Source of the DNA: an uncultured Collinsella sp.
Lineage (GTDB): Bacteria > Actinomycetota > Coriobacteriia > Coriobacteriales > Coriobacteriaceae
Assembly: GCA_947642445.1 (NCBI GenBank)
Contig: CANRSF010000007.1
Coordinates: 1-64,000 of the forward strand
Length of the DNA stretch: 64,000 nucleotides
Reading direction: 5' to 3'
Within the stretch, counting starts at the first letter, position 1. Every line of letters begins with the position of its first letter. The notes under the pieces were generated by a model. The model ran no database searches. It was given only the letters and a program-made list of their open reading frames with translations, and was not told where the DNA came from. The translations under genes and the position numbers were made by a program. Positions 55,789 to 64,000 of this stretch are shown piece by piece.

Positions 55789-58359
55789 ATGGAATTTTAC
55801 GCAAGCTGCCCCGAGGGCTTTGAGTCCGCACTCGCCGATGAGCTTAAACGCCTCGGGCTTTCGCATGTCCGCCGCCTGAAGGGCCGCGCTACATTTGAGG
55901 GCGAGCTCGAAGAAGGCTATCGCGCCTGTCTGTGGTCGCGCCTGGCCAGCCGCGTGTTCGTGGTACTCGGGCGCTTTGAGGCGCAGGATGCCGATGAACT
56001 GTACGATAGCGTTTACGACATCGCCTGGGAGAGCATCGTCCGCCCGGGCGCTACCATCGCCATCACCGCCCGCGGCGTGACCGAGCAGCTGCGCAACACG
56101 CGCTTCTCGGCCCTGCGCGCCAAGGACGCATTGTGCGACCGCCTGGCCGAGACCACGGGCCGTCGCGCCGATGTCGATGCTGCCGACCCCGATGTTCACC
56201 TGCTGCTTTCGCTGCGCCAGCGCCGCGCGAGTATAAGCCTGGACCTTTCGGGCGACCCGCTGTTCAAGCGCCTGCCGCCCGCCGCGACTCGGGCCGGCGA
56301 GGGCGCGCACGTGCTGCGCCCCGACTACGCCGCCCTGGTACTGGCGCAGGTCGGCTGGACCGCGCTGTGCGAGCGCGAGCTGACGGCCGACGACTACGAA
56401 AACGAGGCCCTGCCTACGCTGATCGACGCCTCGTGCGCCGGCGGTGGCCTGCTGCTAGAGGCCGTGAACATTCTGACCGACCGTGCCCCGGGCGCTGCAC
56501 GCGAGCGCTGGGGCTTTGAGGGCTGGCGGCTGCACGACGCCACTCTGTGGGAGCAGCTGCTCGCCGAGGCACGCGAGCGCGAGGCGGCAGCGCGCGAGCG
56601 CCAGGCGCGCATCGTGGCCGTAGATATCGACCCCGCCGCCCGCAAGACCGCCGAGCGCATGGTCAAGTGTGCCGGCTACAAGCGCTTTGTCGATTTTTGC
56701 GCCGCCAAGCCCGCCACCGCGCTGGACCATGCGGGCGCTGTCGCCGGCGCCGCCGTGGTCGCGGACACCACCGAGACGCCGCTTTCGCTCATGCACGACG
56801 CCATGACGCTCATCGGCGAGCTGCGCCGCGCGCCCGAGCTTGCCGCGGCGCCGGTCGCCGCGCTCACCCGCGACGGCCTTATGGCCCGCGCGCTCCATGC
56901 CGAGCCCGCGCGCTCCATTGCCGTCATGCCCAACAACGAAGAGGCGACTATCGAGGTTTGGCCCTCGCTCGACCACGCCGCCGCAGCGTTTGAGGCTGCG
57001 ACCAGCGCGGATGCCGAGGCCGAGGTTGCGGATGCCAACGACGTCATCAGCGACGAAGCCGCCGCTTCCGCCATGCCCGAGCCTGCCGCCATGCTCGACC
57101 TGGGCGACGGCAAGCCGCTGCCCGTGCTCATCCCCGAGTCGGAGCAGTTCGCCAACCGCCTGCGCAAGAACGCACGCCTGCGCCGCAAGTGGGCCAACCG
57201 CGAGGGCGTGAGCTGCTACCGCGTCTACGATGCCGACCTGCCCGATTACTCCGCCGCCATCGATCTGTACGAGGGCTGCCCGCAGACGCCGGGTCGCTGG
57301 CTCGTCATCGCCGAGTACGCCGCACCCAAGACCATCGATCCTGCGCTGGCCCAGGCCCGCATGCTCGACATCTTGGCCATCGCGCCGCGCATCCTGGATG
57401 TTCCGGCCGAGCACGTGCACGCCAAGGCCCGCATGCGTTCGCGCGGCGGCTCGCAGTACGGCAAGCAGGGCGCCGGCAAGGGCGGCCCGGGCGAGCGCGC
57501 CAACATCGCGCGCCGTCGCCTGCCGCTCATCGAAGAGGGCGGGCTCACCTTTGCCGTCAACTTTGACGACTATCTGGATGTGGGCATCTTCCTGGACCAC
57601 CGCGTCACCCGCAACCTAGTGCGCGAGCACGCCAAGCAGGCGCGCCGCTTCCTCAACCTGTTTGCCTACACCGGCACTGCCACCTGCTATGCGGCAGACA
57701 GCGGCGTCGAGGAGACCGTGACGGTCGACCTCTCCAACACCTATCTGGACTGGGCCGAGCGCAACATGCGCCAGAACGGCTTTGTGGGGCCTCAGCATCA
57801 TTTTGTGCGCGACGACGTGCTCGCCTGGATTCGCGACCAGCGCCAGACGCGCAACCGCTGGGACCTGATCTTTGTCGACCCGCCCACGTTCTCGAACTCG
57901 TCCAAGATGGGCCGTCGCACCTGGGATGTTCAGCGCGACCATGTTGAGCTTTTGGCCGGCGTATCGCGCCTGCTCGCGCAGGGCGGCCATGCCATCTTTA
58001 GCTGCAACCTGCGCGGTTTCCGCCCCGAGACGCGCAAGCTTGCGCGCGCAGGCGTGGTGCTGGAGGACATTACGGAGCAGACCATCCCCGAGGATTTCGC
58101 GCGCAACCAGAAGGTGCACCACTGCTACATCGTGCGCCGCCTGCCCATCGAGGACGCCATGGCCGAGGTCGGCTTTAGCGCCGAGGAAATTGCTGAGCGC
58201 GTCGAGGAACTGCGCAACCCCGGAGCCCGCAAGCCTCGCGCAGCATCGCCCGCGCACGCGCAGGCCGGCGTCCGAGGACCGCACGGCGACGACAAGCCCG
58301 CCTGCTCAGGCAAGCCCAAAAAGAAGAAGTTCTACGCCAGCAAGCCCAAGGGCAAATAA
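55789..58359 (+). CDS. rlmL: fused 23S rRNA methyltransferase RlmKL with a degenerate N-terminal half
   Basis: 856 aa. THUMP domain (1-160), RlmL-type domain with RPDYAALVLAQVGW and SCAGGGLLLEAVN, then an Ala/Glu-rich link (330-430) and the RlmK half with LFAYTGTATCYAAD, DLSNTYLDWAERN and DPPTFSNSS. In the RlmL half the NPPY-class motif is missing: the place reads VVADTTETPL (around residue 323). RlmK (m7G2069) looks active while RlmL (m2G2445) may not be. Confidence 0.88.
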   Translation: MEFYASCPEGFESALADELKRLGLSHVRRLKGRATFEGELEEGYRACLWSRLASRVFVVLGRFEAQDADELYDSVYDIAWESIVRPGATIAITARGVTEQLRNTRFSALRAKDALCDRLAETTGRRADVDAADPDVHLLLSLRQRRASISLDLSGDPLFKRLPPAATRAGEGAHVLRPDYAALVLAQVGWTALCERELTADDYENEALPTLIDASCAGGGLLLEAVNILTDRAPGAARERWGFEGWRLHDATLWEQLLAEAREREAAARERQARIVAVDIDPAARKTAERMVKCAGYKRFVDFCAAKPATALDHAGAVAGAAVVADTTETPLSLMHDAMTLIGELRRAPELAAAPVAALTRDGLMARALHAEPARSIAVMPNNEEATIEVWPSLDHAAAAFEAATSADAEAEVADANDVISDEAAASAMPEPAAMLDLGDGKPLPVLIPESEQFANRLRKNARLRRKWANREGVSCYRVYDADLPDYSAAIDLYEGCPQTPGRWLVIAEYAAPKTIDPALAQARMLDILAIAPRILDVPAEHVHAKARMRSRGGSQYGKQGAGKGGPGERANIARRRLPLIEEGGLTFAVNFDDYLDVGIFLDHRVTRNLVREHAKQARRFLNLFAYTGTATCYAADSGVEETVTVDLSNTYLDWAERNMRQNGFVGPQHHFVRDDVLAWIRDQRQTRNRWDLIFVDPPTFSNSSKMGRRTWDVQRDHVELLAGVSRLLAQGGHAIFSCNLRGFRPETRKLARAGVVLEDITEQTIPEDFARNQKVHHCYIVRRLPIEDAMAEVGFSAEEIAERVEELRNPGARKPRAASPAHAQAGVRGPHGDDKPACSGKPKKKKFYASKPKGK

Positions 58360-58363
58360 ACAA

Positions 58364-58430
58364 AGTTGCGGTGGAATAGTCCCTAAAAATGCCTGGTAAA
58401 AGCCCAAACAGGAACTATTTCACCGCAACT
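58364..58430. terminator. convergent terminator-like palindrome
   Basis: AGTTGCGGTGGAATAGT/ACTATTTCACCGCAACT, one mismatch in 17 bp, 33-nt loop. Between rlmL and the convergent response regulator gene. Confidence 0.65.
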
Positions 58431-58454
58431 CATATTGGGATGATGGTTGGCGAT

Positions 58455-59168
58455 CTAGCCTTGGGTGACCAGGCGATAGCCGATACCCACGTGCGTCTGG
58501 ATATAGCGCGGGTGCGCGGGATCGGACTCGATCTTTTTGCGCAGCGTACCCATAAAGACGCGCAGGCTCGCCAGGTCGCTCTTGGTCGCCGTACCCCAAA
58601 TCTCGTGCAGGATAAATTGGTGCGTCAGCACCTTGTCGGCGTTGTGCGCCAGCAAGCAGAGCAACTTATACTCGATCGGCGTCAGATGCAGCTCCTCGCC
58701 ATCCATCATGGCGATGCCAGCATCAAAATCGATATGCAGCTCACCGGTATTAAACGAGCCCTCGGAGGCAACGCCGCCCGTTTGCGCATACGAAAGGCGC
58801 CTGAGCGTGGTGCGGATGCGCGCAAGCAGTTCCTCGACCGAAAACGGCTTGGTCAGGTAGTCGTCGGCACCGGCATCGAGCGCTCGGATCTTGTCCGCGT
58901 CCTCGCTGCGCGCCGAAACCACGATGATCGGCATGCCCGACCACGCGCGCACCGACTCCACCACCTTGACGCCGTCCATATCGGGCAGGCCCAGATCGAG
59001 CAGCACAATGCTCGGCGCCTGCGACGAAGCGGCGGCGATGGCGGCGTGGGCGGTCTCCACAGCCATATGGCGCAAACCGTGCGCCTCGAGCGCGGCGACG
59101 ATAAGGTTGCGGACGGCGGGATCGTCCTCAACGACCAAGATGAGCGGTTTCACGGCAGAGTTCGGCAC
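58455..59168 (-). CDS. OmpR-family response regulator, KdpE-like
   Basis: 237 aa. Receiver with phospho-Asp in LLDLGLPDMDG, Lys in LTKPF and a C-terminal winged helix (LTPIEYKLLCLLAHNADKVLTHQFILHEIWG). The last 60 residues and the partner kinase are of the KdpE type. GTG start with AGGAG 7 nt upstream; overlaps the end of the kinase gene by a few bases. Confidence 0.88.
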   Translation of the reverse strand: MPNSAVKPLILVVEDDPAVRNLIVAALEAHGLRHMAVETAHAAIAAASSQAPSIVLLDLGLPDMDGVKVVESVRAWSGMPIIVVSARSEDADKIRALDAGADDYLTKPFSVEELLARIRTTLRRLSYAQTGGVASEGSFNTGELHIDFDAGIAMMDGEELHLTPIEYKLLCLLAHNADKVLTHQFILHEIWGTATKSDLASLRVFMGTLRKKIESDPAHPRYIQTHVGIGYRLVTQG

Positions 59169-59172
59169 AGCG

Positions 59173-60798
59173 CTACTCCTTATCAAACGAAACGTCGGCG
59201 GCGGGAAGCTCAATCGTAAAGACCGAACCGTGCGGGTCCGCCGCGGTAACCTCTATGCTACCGCCATGTGCCAGCGCAATGGAGCGGCAGAGCGAAAGCC
59301 CCAAGCCCACACTGCGGCAGCTGTCGGCCAGGCCATGGTTGGCGGTGTAGAACGACTCAAAGATCCGCTCGCGGTCCTCGGGCGCAATGCCCGGGCCATC
59401 ATCAGCAACCGAGCACGCCACGCATCCATCATGGACGCCAATCGAGATTACGATATGCGAGCCCGCGGGCGTATAGGCAATGGCGTTGTTCACCAGATTG
59501 ACCACCAGCTGCACCATCAGGCGCGCGTCGACGTTGACGAGCGCCGGCTCATCGCACGCCACCACCTTAAGGTCGTGCTCGCGCACGGCCGGGTTCACGT
59601 GGCGCAGCGCCTCCTCGACGATATCGTCCATGAGCTCGAGCGTGGTCGACAGGCGCATACCGCCACCCTCGAGCTTGGTGATGGCGAGCAGATTCTCGAC
59701 AGTGGCGTTGAGCCATTGCGCGTCCGAGCGAATGGATAGGAGCATGCCGCGGCGTGTCTGGTCGTCGAGCACGGCCGTGCCGGTCGAGCCCTGGTCGAGC
59801 AACACGTCGGCATTACCCGAAATACTGGTGAGCGGCGTACGCAGATCGTGCGAGATGGAGCGCAGCAAGTTGGCACGCAGCTGTTCGTTTTTGGCGAGCA
59901 CCGCCGCTTCCTCGCGAGCCTCCATGGCGCGGGCGCGATCGAGCGCCAGCTCGCCTTCGCTCACGATGGCATCGGCAAGCGTCCGCTCCTCGGGCGTCAG
60001 CGCATCGGGCTCGGCGACAATGGCGAACACCCCCACCACCGAGGCGGGATCGCCCGCGCGCACCATGGTGTCGCCCGAGCGCACGGTCAGGTATATGCCG
60101 TAGAACGCCGAGGCGCCATAGGTGGCATCGAGTGGCGTTCCCACATAGGCGGACGCCGAGAGCCGCGGCGGCATCTGGGGCGCCAGCTGGTGTACCGGCG
60201 CGGCATCGCCCACGGCCGTGTACGTCGTGCGCGGCAGCAGGTCATCGTTATCGGCATCGGCGCTATACCACACGACCGGACAGTCCGAAAGACGCGCCAG
60301 CTGCGTTGCCATAGCGTGCACAATCTGTTGCTGATCGCCACACCGCTGCAGCATGCGGTTGGTCTCGAGCACCATCTGCGTGCGACGGTCGCTGGCGGCA
60401 GCCTGCGCCAAGGCGCGGCGCAGGGCCAGCGCGATCGAGCTCGATACGAGCGAGACCGCAAACATGATAAAGAACATGCCGGGATAGACGCGGTCGATAA
60501 ACGATAGCGCGTAGCGCGGGTCGACAAACAAGAAGTTGTAGAGCGCCACGGCGGCAGCCGAGCTCAGCAGGCAGTACAGGCGGCTCCAGGTAAAGAAAGC
60601 GCACAGCTGCACGGCAAACACATAGACGATCATGATGCTCGGCGCGAGCCCCGGATGGTCGAGCAGCGCGCCCACAATCGTCGCCGCGGCTAGCAGCCCC
60701 GCCGATACGCAGGCGTCATACAGAGGGCTGCGACGCGTCAGCGTTGTACGCCGCCACCAAAAGTTCTCGGCAATATCGCCGTCCGCACGGACGTCCAT
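59173..60798 (-). CDS. KdpD-like sensor histidine kinase lacking the N-terminal KdpD domain
   Basis: 541 aa. Four-helix DUF4118 membrane bundle (30-130) with the FLFVDPRYALSF segment typical of KdpD, GAF domain, HisKA with SISHDLRTPLTSI and a full HATPase (NLVNNAIAYTP, DDGPGI). The approx. 400-residue N-terminal KdpD/USP cytosolic part found in E. coli is absent. Confidence 0.88.
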   Translation of the reverse strand: MDVRADGDIAENFWWRRTTLTRRSPLYDACVSAGLLAAATIVGALLDHPGLAPSIMIVYVFAVQLCAFFTWSRLYCLLSSAAAVALYNFLFVDPRYALSFIDRVYPGMFFIMFAVSLVSSSIALALRRALAQAAASDRRTQMVLETNRMLQRCGDQQQIVHAMATQLARLSDCPVVWYSADADNDDLLPRTTYTAVGDAAPVHQLAPQMPPRLSASAYVGTPLDATYGASAFYGIYLTVRSGDTMVRAGDPASVVGVFAIVAEPDALTPEERTLADAIVSEGELALDRARAMEAREEAAVLAKNEQLRANLLRSISHDLRTPLTSISGNADVLLDQGSTGTAVLDDQTRRGMLLSIRSDAQWLNATVENLLAITKLEGGGMRLSTTLELMDDIVEEALRHVNPAVREHDLKVVACDEPALVNVDARLMVQLVVNLVNNAIAYTPAGSHIVISIGVHDGCVACSVADDGPGIAPEDRERIFESFYTANHGLADSCRSVGLGLSLCRSIALAHGGSIEVTAADPHGSVFTIELPAADVSFDKE

Positions 60799-60827
60799 CA
60801 GCGCCCCGCCCCTCTCTCAAAAACAAA

Positions 60828-60868
60828 AACCACCACAAAGGGGACTGGCACCTTTGCGGTGGTGGCCT
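60828..60868. repeat. palindrome between kup and the two-component genes
   Basis: CCACCACAAAGG/CCTTTGCGGTGG arms, then a second GGTGGTTT. About 130 bp between the genes; likely terminator for kup. Confidence 0.55.
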
Positions 60869-60934
60869 CCTTGTGGTGGTTTCAAGTGTATAGCCTTTGC
60901 AGCCTGCGGTCGCTAGACAAACAGCAGACGTCGA

Positions 60935-62962
60935 CTACGGACGCTCGTCGGGAGCCAGGCGCTGCATCTTGCTCACGGCCTTAAACTTGGTGAACAGCGG
61001 CACATACTCAAAGCTCACGTTGGAGTTCTCCAGGCCGTACCAGCGCGCAGGCGTGCCGGCGGCGCGGCGGATGATGTACTTGAGCGTGATGGCCGTACGC
61101 TCGCTGGGCTCCACGTCGCTTTCGGGCGCCAGCAGCTTGCGGATCATGACGAACTTAAACGTACCGATGTTGCCCGGGTCCTTGTAGACCGAGTAGTCAT
61201 GCGTCTGCGCCGGCAGCTCGCCGCTGGCAGCCAGGTCCTGAACAACCTGGCGCAGGTAAGCATTGACGCGCTGGTTGATCTTATAGCCCAGGTACAGATG
61301 CACGCGGAATACGTAGTCGGTGCCGAACGTCTCGACCGAGTAGGCAAAGGTATGCGGCTCCTCCATGGTCTCGACATTCACGAACCACCAGGCACGAGCG
61401 CGCTTGGGGTGCTTGTCCAAAATCGAGTAGACGATATCGCGGTCGATATAGTCGGTGTTGGTGTCCTTGGTCAGGTACACGATGTTGTCGCTCATGAGCT
61501 CGTAGCGATCGTCGTCGCGCAGGCGTTTGAGCTGCGGCAGATAGCTGCGCAGCGGCAGCAGCGTAAACTGACGTTGCTCGACCGCCGTGCCGTTGTACCA
61601 GCACACCATGATGCCCATGATGAGCGCGGCCATAAGGATGGTGAAATAGCCGCCGTGGAAGAACTTGGTGAGCGAGCTCACAAAGAAGAAGCCCTCGAGC
61701 ATAAGGAAGAAGGCGGCAAAGATCCACGGCGCGACCTTGAGATTGCGCTCCACGTGCAGATAGAAGAAGAGCAGCATTGTCGTGCACATCATGGTCAGGG
61801 TAATGGCCAGGCCGTACGCGGCCTCCATGTGCGCCGAGTTCTGGAACAGCAGCACCACGACGACGCAGCCCACGAGCATGACGTTGTTGACCATGGGGAT
61901 GTAGAGCTGGCCCTTGGTCTCGGCAGGATAGAAGACCTGCATATGCGGCATGAGGTCCAGGCGGCTGGCCTCGGACACCAGCGAGAATGCGCCGGTGATG
62001 AGCGCCTGCGAGGCGATGATGGCCGCGACGGTGGAAAGGCCGACGGCAAAGGGGCGCAGACCCGGGGCGAGCATCTGGTAGAAGGGGTTGAGGTCGGCGA
62101 TACCCATGAGCTCCGGGTTGCCGGCGTTGTTGATAAGCCACGCGCCCTGGCCCATGTAGGACAGCAGCAGGCAGCACTTAACGAACGGCCAGGTGGCATA
62201 GATGTTGCCGCGGCCCACATGGCCCATGTCGGAATAGAGCGCCTCGGCACCGGTGGTAGCGAGGAAGCAGCTGCCCAAAATCATGATGCCCGCATGGTTG
62301 TTGGGGCTCAGCAGAAAAGCGATGCCACGCAACGGGTTGAGGCACAGCAGCACCGCGGGATACTGGCAGACAAAGAACAGGCCCGTGCCGCCCAGGAACA
62401 AAAACCACAGCGTCATGATGGGGCCGAAGGCGTGACCGATCTTGGCCGTGCCGATGCGCTGCACCAAGAAGAGCGCGATGATGATGGCAAGCGTGATGGC
62501 GACGACACGACCCTGGTCGTCACCGAGCACGGCATGGACCGCCGGGATGGTGCGCAGGCCCTCGATGGCCGTGGTGACGGTAACGGCAGGCGTCAGGATG
62601 CCGTCGGCGAGGAGCGCCGCGCCGCCCAGCATGGCGGGGATGATGAGCCACTTGCCGCAGCGCTTGACCAAGCTGTACAGGGCAAAGATGCCGCCCTCGC
62701 CGTGGTTGTCGGCGCGCAGCGAGATCAGCACGTACTTGACGGTCGTCAGCAGCGTGACCGTCCACACGACAAGGGAGAGCGCGCCGAGCACGAACTCCTG
62801 CGTGACGCTTCCGATGCCGCCGTTGCCGGCAACGAGCGCCTTGGTTACATACATGGGGCTGGTGCCGATATCGCCATACACCACGCCCAGCGTGACGAGC
62901 ATCGCCGAGATGCTCACAGGAATCGCAGCGTGCGAGGCTACTTCCTTTGCCTTTTGTTCCAT
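60935..62962 (-). CDS. kup: Kup/Trk-type potassium uptake protein
   Basis: 675 aa, 12 membrane helices then a cytosolic tail of about 200 aa. LVTLGVVYGDIGTSPMYVTKAL and GGIFALYSLVKR are hallmarks. Proton-driven K+ import. ATG MEQKAKE with GGGAGG upstream. Upstream leader is short; no ydaO-type (c-di-AMP) riboswitch seen. Confidence 0.94.
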   Translation of the reverse strand: MEQKAKEVASHAAIPVSISAMLVTLGVVYGDIGTSPMYVTKALVAGNGGIGSVTQEFVLGALSLVVWTVTLLTTVKYVLISLRADNHGEGGIFALYSLVKRCGKWLIIPAMLGGAALLADGILTPAVTVTTAIEGLRTIPAVHAVLGDDQGRVVAITLAIIIALFLVQRIGTAKIGHAFGPIMTLWFLFLGGTGLFFVCQYPAVLLCLNPLRGIAFLLSPNNHAGIMILGSCFLATTGAEALYSDMGHVGRGNIYATWPFVKCCLLLSYMGQGAWLINNAGNPELMGIADLNPFYQMLAPGLRPFAVGLSTVAAIIASQALITGAFSLVSEASRLDLMPHMQVFYPAETKGQLYIPMVNNVMLVGCVVVVLLFQNSAHMEAAYGLAITLTMMCTTMLLFFYLHVERNLKVAPWIFAAFFLMLEGFFFVSSLTKFFHGGYFTILMAALIMGIMVCWYNGTAVEQRQFTLLPLRSYLPQLKRLRDDDRYELMSDNIVYLTKDTNTDYIDRDIVYSILDKHPKRARAWWFVNVETMEEPHTFAYSVETFGTDYVFRVHLYLGYKINQRVNAYLRQVVQDLAASGELPAQTHDYSVYKDPGNIGTFKFVMIRKLLAPESDVEPSERTAITLKYIIRRAAGTPARWYGLENSNVSFEYVPLFTKFKAVSKMQRLAPDERP

Positions 62963-62997
62963 AAGCCGGTTTCCTCCCAATTTTAACGTTCGACGGG

Positions 62998-63003
62998 ATT
63001 ATA
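62998..63003 (-). promoter_or_regulatory. kup -10 box candidate
   Basis: TATAAT on the minus strand about 35 nt before the kup ATG. The -35 is weak. Confidence 0.35.
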
Positions 63004-63085
63004 TGTAATCAGCACATATTTTAATGGCACCGTTTTCCCAGCTAGATAAACATTTATGCGGCCTTTAGGCCACCGCGGCGATATG

Positions 63086-63120
63086 GAATGTGACAAAGGG
63101 ACGCCCCCTTTGTCACATTC
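63086..63120. repeat. GACAAAGGG palindrome next to the nitroreductase stop
   Basis: 15-bp perfect arms GAATGTGACAAAGGG/CCCTTTGTCACATTC, one base before the TGA codon. Confidence 0.75.
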
Positions 63121-63121
63121 G

Positions 63122-63943
63122 TCATTTTCCGAGCCAGTTTTTGAACCACCACTCCATAGAGCGGCTCATCTCGGCCATAAAGGGGCTCGTGTGCTTACGG
63201 GTGTAGATGTCGATGACGCGCTCGCCCACCTCGCGGGCGTGCGGGCGAAACATCGCATCCATCTCGGCCACCTGCGCATCCATCGTCGCGGCGTCGGCGC
63301 GACAATAACGCTCCTCGTGCACCAGGTTCACCACGGGATGCGCGATTGCCGGGCGCTCCTTACGGGGCGTGCCGATGATGAGCATCGACAGCGGCATGGT
63401 ATAGGCAGGCAAGTCCAGCAGTGCGGCAACTTCCTCGGCGTTCTCGACGATATCACCGATGTAGCAGCTCCCCAGCCCCAGGGCCTCGGCGGCAACCACG
63501 GCGTTTTGAGCGGCGATCACGGCATCCTGCGCCGCGATGGCAAAGTCGCCCAAACCCGGCGCGGGGCGGGGCGCCTTGCCCGTGCGCTCGACAAACTCGG
63601 GCTCAAAGCAGCCCACGTGCTCAAACAGATCGATCCACTTGGCATAATCGACCACAAATATAAGTGCCCAGGGCGCCTTGGCGATCATGGGCTGGTGATC
63701 GCACAGGTCGGCCAGACGGTCCAGCGTAGCCTGCTCGCGAATGCTCACGATGGAATACATCATCATGGCGCCCGCCGACGGCGCGCGACTCGCCGCATGC
63801 AAGATCGCCGCCCGCTGTTCGTCGGTCACCGCCACGGGACGGTCGTTGTCATCGCGCGCAAAGGCACGCGTGGACGAACGGTGCTCCAAAATGTCCAGTA
63901 CCGCGTTGCCCGTAGTCTCGACCGAATAGCCGTACGTATCCAT
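63122..63943 (-). CDS. nitroreductase family protein
   Basis: 273 aa (or 290 from an upstream ATG at 63994). FMN-binding HRSSTRAFA, RAPSAGAMM and a late EALGLGSCYIGDI. NAD(P)H-dependent reduction of nitro groups or quinones. I prefer the ATG MDTYGYS, with GGAG 8 nt upstream; the upstream one has AGGG close to the window edge. Confidence 0.83.
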   Translation of the reverse strand: MDTYGYSVETTGNAVLDILEHRSSTRAFARDDNDRPVAVTDEQRAAILHAASRAPSAGAMMMYSIVSIREQATLDRLADLCDHQPMIAKAPWALIFVVDYAKWIDLFEHVGCFEPEFVERTGKAPRPAPGLGDFAIAAQDAVIAAQNAVVAAEALGLGSCYIGDIVENAEEVAALLDLPAYTMPLSMLIIGTPRKERPAIAHPVVNLVHEERYCRADAATMDAQVAEMDAMFRPHAREVGERVIDIYTRKHTSPFMAEMSRSMEWWFKNWLGK

Positions 63944-64000
63944 GCCCGCAGCTCCGTCGCCGCCCATGTCCGCCTCGCAAACCTGCTCGCTCATCGCCCT

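Noticed and set aside
62963-63121. c-di-AMP (ydaO) riboswitch ahead of kup
   Set aside because: The gap is only about 140 nt, contains a palindrome serving the nitroreductase gene, and shows none of the conserved ydaO elements.

Overview
The window is high-GC, gene-dense bacterial DNA and most probably comes from a Coriobacteriia gut actinobacterium of the Collinsella type. That call rests on gene content, codon use and the style of the intergenic palindromes, because no rRNA or tRNA gene is present. I count about 59 coding genes, one broken gene (a transporter with a one-base frameshift), a possible gene fragment at the left edge and one possible gene remnant. I see no phage, no insertion sequence with a transposase, and no CRISPR array.

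Layout. 0-7.4 kb: phosphohexomutase, homocysteine methyltransferase with a DtxR-type regulator, peptidase T, an LCP cell-wall ligase and murA. 7.5-14.4 kb: the full F1Fo ATP synthase operon (atpI-like, B, E, F, H, A, G, D, C). 14.6-19.8 kb: upp, glpK, tsaC, a hicAB toxin-antitoxin pair and prmC. 20.4-26.1 kb: prfA, an M20 peptidase and an amino-acid ABC importer. 26.4-28.2 kb: an aldose-epimerase-like protein and a membrane protein. 28.4-34.4 kb: a decarboxylase cassette. 34.6-37.6 kb: MFS exporter, small tyrosine phosphatase, TIGR04076-like protein and a pyridoxal kinase family protein. 37.9-42.1 kb: MarR regulator plus a heterodimeric ABC exporter. 42.3-46.7 kb: LysR, SDR, MFS and Gfo/Idh/MocA genes. 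47.2-49.3 kb: tex. 49.7-54.8 kb: ascorbate-type PTS bracketed by two transaldolase paralogues, with a divergent DeoR regulator. 54.9-63.9 kb: Cof phosphatase, RlmKL, a KdpE/KdpD-like two-component system, Kup and a nitroreductase.

The most interesting system is at 28.4-34.4 kb. A gallate-decarboxylase-like UbiD enzyme, UbiX (which makes prenylated FMN), a DASS-family anion transporter and a MerR regulator lie beside a gene that appears to fuse an LpdD-like prenyl-flavin chaperone domain to an isopentenyl-diphosphate-isomerase-type NUDIX domain. That NUDIX domain keeps the metal ligands, but the catalytic cysteine position is alanine. UbiX needs a dimethylallyl phosphate, so the fusion may link isoprenoid supply to cofactor making and loading. 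The fusion gene and the transporter-ubiD-ubiX operon share a 19-nt dyad in the same promoter architecture with a long 19-bp spacer, typical of MerR control.

The second theme is palindromes at gene ends. Several unrelated palindromic repeat families sit exactly at stop codons. One is a structured element of about 150 nt, present four times, whose stems differ in sequence yet stay paired. Another is a GACAAAGGG palindrome that in several places overlaps or directly abuts the stop codon. One palindrome appears to have inserted into the 3' end of a transaldolase gene and made a 20-bp duplication.
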